DNA of 64,000 nucleotides from Comamonadaceae bacterium (lineage in GTDB: Bacteria; Pseudomonadota; Gammaproteobacteria; Burkholderiales; Burkholderiaceae_C): positions 1 through 64,000 of the forward strand of contig JAIXOX010000041.1 of assembly GCA_027486555.1 (NCBI GenBank). The letters run 5' to 3'. The notes beneath the pieces are model-generated. The model searched no databases. It had not been told where the DNA came from and saw only the letters and a program-made list of their open reading frames with translations. Both the position numbers and the translations under genes were made by a program. Positions 61,498 to 64,000 of this stretch are shown in pieces. Numbering within the stretch: position 1 is the stretch's first letter; each line of letters starts with the position of its first letter.

Positions 61498-64000
61498 ATG
61501 CCAAACGACACCTCTCCTGCCCCCAACCCCGCTGACTACGCTGGCCACACGCCCATGATGGCCCAGTACTTGGGCATCAAGGCGGAATTCCCAGACACGC
61601 TGGTGTTCTACCGCATGGGCGACTTTTACGAGCTGTTTTTTAGCGACGCCGAAAAAGCCGCTGGCCTGCTCGACATCACCTTGACGCGCCGTGGTCAGTC
61701 CGCTGGCCAACCGGTACTGATGGCGGGAGTGCCCTTTCACTCGATGGAAACCTACCTCGCCCGCCTGATCAAGCTGGGCGAGTCGGTGGCCATTTGCGAG
61801 CAAGTGGGCGATGTGGCCACGTCCAAAGGCCCGGTGGAGCGCAAAGTGGTGCGCGTGGTCACCCCCGGCACCCTGACCGACACCGAGCTGCTGTCCGACA
61901 AAAGCGAAGCGATTTTGCTGGCCGTGCACCAAGCAGGCAAAAACCGCTGCGGCTTGGCGTGGCTGAGCGTCACACAAGGCGTGGTGCACTTGGCCGAATG
62001 CGCGCAAGACGAGTTGGCCGACTGGATCGACCGCATCAGCCCAAGCGAACTCTTGGCCAGCGCGGGCATGACAGCCACGTTTGAGCAAAAACTGCGCGGC
62101 CTCAAAACCGCAGGCCGGGGCAGCTGGTCTTTTGCCATTCGGCCCGACTTTCAATTTGATGCGGGCCTGGGCCAGCGCAAGCTGCTCGAACAACTGCAAG
62201 CCGCGTCGCTCGCCGCCTGGAGCGCCGACGCCTTGGCCGACGCGCATGCAGCTGCTGCCGCGCTGCTGACCTACGCCGAACACACCCAAGGCCGCAGCCT
62301 GCCGCATGTGCAGCGGGTGCAGGTGCAGCGCTCGGACGCGCTCATTGACTTGCCCGCCAGCACCCGTCGCAACCTGGAGCTGACACAAACCCTGCGAGGT
62401 GAAAGCGCCTCGGATTCACCCACCCTGTTTGCGCTGCTGGACACCTGCATGACCGGCATGGGCAGCCGCTTGCTCAAGAGCTGGCTGCTCAGCCCCCCGC
62501 GTGACCGGAAAGTCGCTACCGACCGCCTGCAAGCCCAAGCCGTCTTGCGCGGCGAGAGCGGTGCCGGTGCATGGACCAGCCTGCGCGAACAACTCAAAGG
62601 CGCAAGCGATGTGGAGCGCATCACCGCCCGCACCGCACTGCGCCAAGTGCGCCCGCGCGAGTTGGTGGCCCTTCGCCATGCGCTGGCGCGAGCGGCATCA
62701 CTGTCGACCCAATTGCAAGCACTCAACCCCGAGCCCGGCACCTTGCTCGCGGGCATGACCCGTTGGCTGACCCCGCCCACAAACTGCGCCGAGCTGCTGC
62801 AAATGGCCTTGCTCGAAGAGCCCGCTGTTCTGGTGCGCGACGGCGGCATCATCGCCGACGGCCTGGACGCCGAGCTGGACGAACTGCGCGGCATCCAGAC
62901 CAACTGCGATGCGTTTTTGCTCGACCTCGAAACCCGCGAAAAAGAGCGCACCGGCATTGCCAACCTGCGGGTGCAGTTCAACAAGGTGCACGGCTTTTAC
63001 ATCGAGGTCACGCAGGGCCAACTCGACAAAGTGCCCGACGACTACCGCCGCCGCCAGACCCTGAAAAACGCCGAGCGCTTCATCACGCCCGAGCTCAAAA
63101 CCTTTGAAGACAAAGCCCTGTCGGCGCAAGAACGCGCCTTGGCCCGCGAGAAGTGGTTGTATGAAGGCCTGCTCGATCAACTGCAACCCTTTGTGCCCGC
63201 GCTCACCGAATTGGCGCAGGCCATGGCATCGCTCGATGTGCTGTGCGCACTGACCGAGCGCTCGCTCACCCTGAATTGGTGCGCCCCCGAGTTCACCAAA
63301 GAGCCTTGCATTGAGATTCGCGGTGGCCGCCACCCGGTGGTCGAAGCGCGCTTGGCCCAAATGTCGGGTGCCAGCTTCATCGCCAACGACACGGTGCTGG
63401 GCTCGCGCCAACGTTTGCAGATCATCACCGGCCCCAACATGGGCGGTAAATCGACCTACATGCGCCAGGTGGCACTGATCGTGCTTTTGGCCAGCATCGG
63501 CAGCCATGTGCCCGCAAGTCGCTGTCGCCTGGGGCCCATCGACGCCATCCACACGCGCATCGGTGCGGCCGACGACCTGGCCAACGCCCAATCGACCTTC
63601 ATGCTGGAGATGACCGAAGCCGCGCAAATCTTGCACAGCGCCACGCCCCACAGCCTGGTGCTGATGGACGAGATCGGGCGCGGCACCTCCACCTTTGACG
63701 GGTTAGCCCTGGCCAGCGGCATCGCCACACACCTGCACAACAAAACCCAGGCCTTTGCGCTGTTTGCCACGCATTACTTTGAACTGACCGAATTCCCGGC
63801 CACCCACACCGCCGCCGTCAACATGCATGTGAGCGCGGCCGAATCCGGCGCTTCGATTGTGTTCTTGCACGAGCTGCAACCCGGCCCCGCCAGCAAGAGC
63901 TATGGCGTGCAAGTGGCTCGGCTCGCGGGCATGCCTGCGGCCGTGCTCAACCACGCCCGCCATGCACTCAGCGCTTTGGAAGCAGGAGCCAGCGAAAGCC
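61498..64000 (+). CDS. mutS: DNA mismatch repair protein MutS (runs off window)
   Basis: The first 834 codons of MutS, which finds mismatches. The mismatch-binding domain has [19 protein letters not shown] (the F-x-E motif), the connector and lever domains follow, and the ATPase has Walker [10 protein letters not shown] (63430-63456) and [28 protein letters not shown] and the helix-rich end follow. No stop codon is reached by 64000, so only a C-terminal part is missing. Confidence 0.97.
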   Translation, partial: MPNDTSPAPNPADYAGHTPMMAQYLGIKAEFPDTLVFYRMGDFYELFFSDAEKAAGLLDITLTRRGQSAGQPVLMAGVPFHSMETYLARLIKLGESVAICEQVGDVATSKGPVERKVVRVVTPGTLTDTELLSDKSEAILLAVHQAGKNRCGLAWLSVTQGVVHLAECAQDELADWIDRISPSELLASAGMTATFEQKLRGLKTAGRGSWSFAIRPDFQFDAGLGQRKLLEQLQAASLAAWSADALADAHAAAAALLTYAEHTQGRSLPHVQRVQVQRSDALIDLPASTRRNLELTQTLRGESASDSPTLFALLDTCMTGMGSRLLKSWLLSPPRDRKVATDRLQAQAVLRGESGAGAWTSLREQLKGASDVERITARTALRQVRPRELVALRHALARAASLSTQLQALNPEPGTLLAGMTRWLTPPTNCAELLQMALLEEPAVLVRDGGIIADGLDAELDELRGIQTNCDAFLLDLETREKERTGIANLRVQFNKVHGFYIEVTQGQLDKVPDDYRRRQTLKNAERFITPELKTFEDKALSAQERALAREKWLYEGLLDQLQPFVPALTELAQAMASLDVLCALTERSLTLNWCAPEFTKEPCIEIRGGRHPVVEARLAQMSGASFIANDTVLGSRQRLQIITGPNMGGKSTYMRQVALIVLLASIGSHVPASRCRLGPIDAIHTRIGAADDLANAQSTFMLEMTEAAQILHSATPHSLVLMDEIGRGTSTFDGLALASGIATHLHNKTQAFALFATHYFELTEFPATHTAAVNMHVSAAESGASIVFLHELQPGPASKSYGVQVARLAGMPAAVLNHARHALSALEAGASES

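Noticed and set aside
61435-63651. Long antisense frames across mutS
   Set aside because: The plus-strand MutS has all expected motifs; the antisense translations are low-complexity shadows.
63900-64000. Truncated mutS as a pseudogene
   Set aside because: The frame is open to the last base, so the truncation is only the window edge.

Overview
The window looks like a chromosome segment of a betaproteobacterium of the order Burkholderiales, most likely family Comamonadaceae (Limnohabitans/Rhodoferax/Polaromonas-like). This rests on GC content in the mid-fifties by eye, the protein style of rho, dnaG, mutS, ppk1 and ppx, a TRAP transporter, and Ppx/Ppk1/SixA synteny. The assignment is an inference; no rRNA gene, tRNA gene, insertion sequence, prophage or CRISPR array was seen.

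Layout. 1-330: an array of 90-bp tandem REP-like repeats. 0.7-12.5 kb: housekeeping and transport genes (a NarL-type regulator and a membrane histidine kinase, a flavoprotein, trxA, rho, rpmE, a GT-C-like membrane protein, a MATE pump, CorA). 12.5-45.5 kb: a long block dominated by phosphate metabolism. 45.5-54.3 kb: Nudix hydrolases, a MarR/fumarylacetoacetase-family pair, a dctPQM TRAP operon and an acyl-CoA synthetase. 54.4-64 kb: dnaG, cysE, trmJ, a toxin-antitoxin pair, suhB, a CBS-domain membrane protein and mutS, which runs off the right edge.

The 33-kb phosphate block is the main point of interest. It holds the sensor and uptake system (pstSCAB-phoU-phoB-phoR), polyphosphate enzymes (ppk2, ppk1, ppx, sixA), a secreted PhoX phosphatase, a phosphonate-degrading pair (FAD oxidase and phnX) beside a broken phnC-like ATPase, and an arsenate-detoxification cassette (GAPDH, arsJ, arsR). 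It also holds many lipid genes: psd, a class III aminotransferase, an Mpo1-like membrane protein, a family-1 glycosyltransferase, ugd with lplT, an MGDG-synthase-like glycosyltransferase, and an olsB-plcP operon. I read this as a phosphate-starvation island that recovers phosphorus and replaces phospholipids with glycolipids and ornithine lipids.

Pho-box-like direct repeats (7-bp half-sites repeated every 11 bp) were found by eye upstream of ppk2, the Mpo1-like gene and its divergent glycosyltransferase, ugd, pstS, a small-ORF/ParA-like pair, phoX, ppx, an unannotated 45-codon ORF and the phosphonate genes. These link poorly characterised genes to PhoB control: the aminotransferase/Mpo1-like/glycosyltransferase group, the ParA-like ATPase with its 86-residue partner, the lysine-rich protein between ppx and sixA, and the 45-residue protein. 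They are the best candidates for undescribed biology here. All functional assignments come from reading motifs and context; no database search was run.
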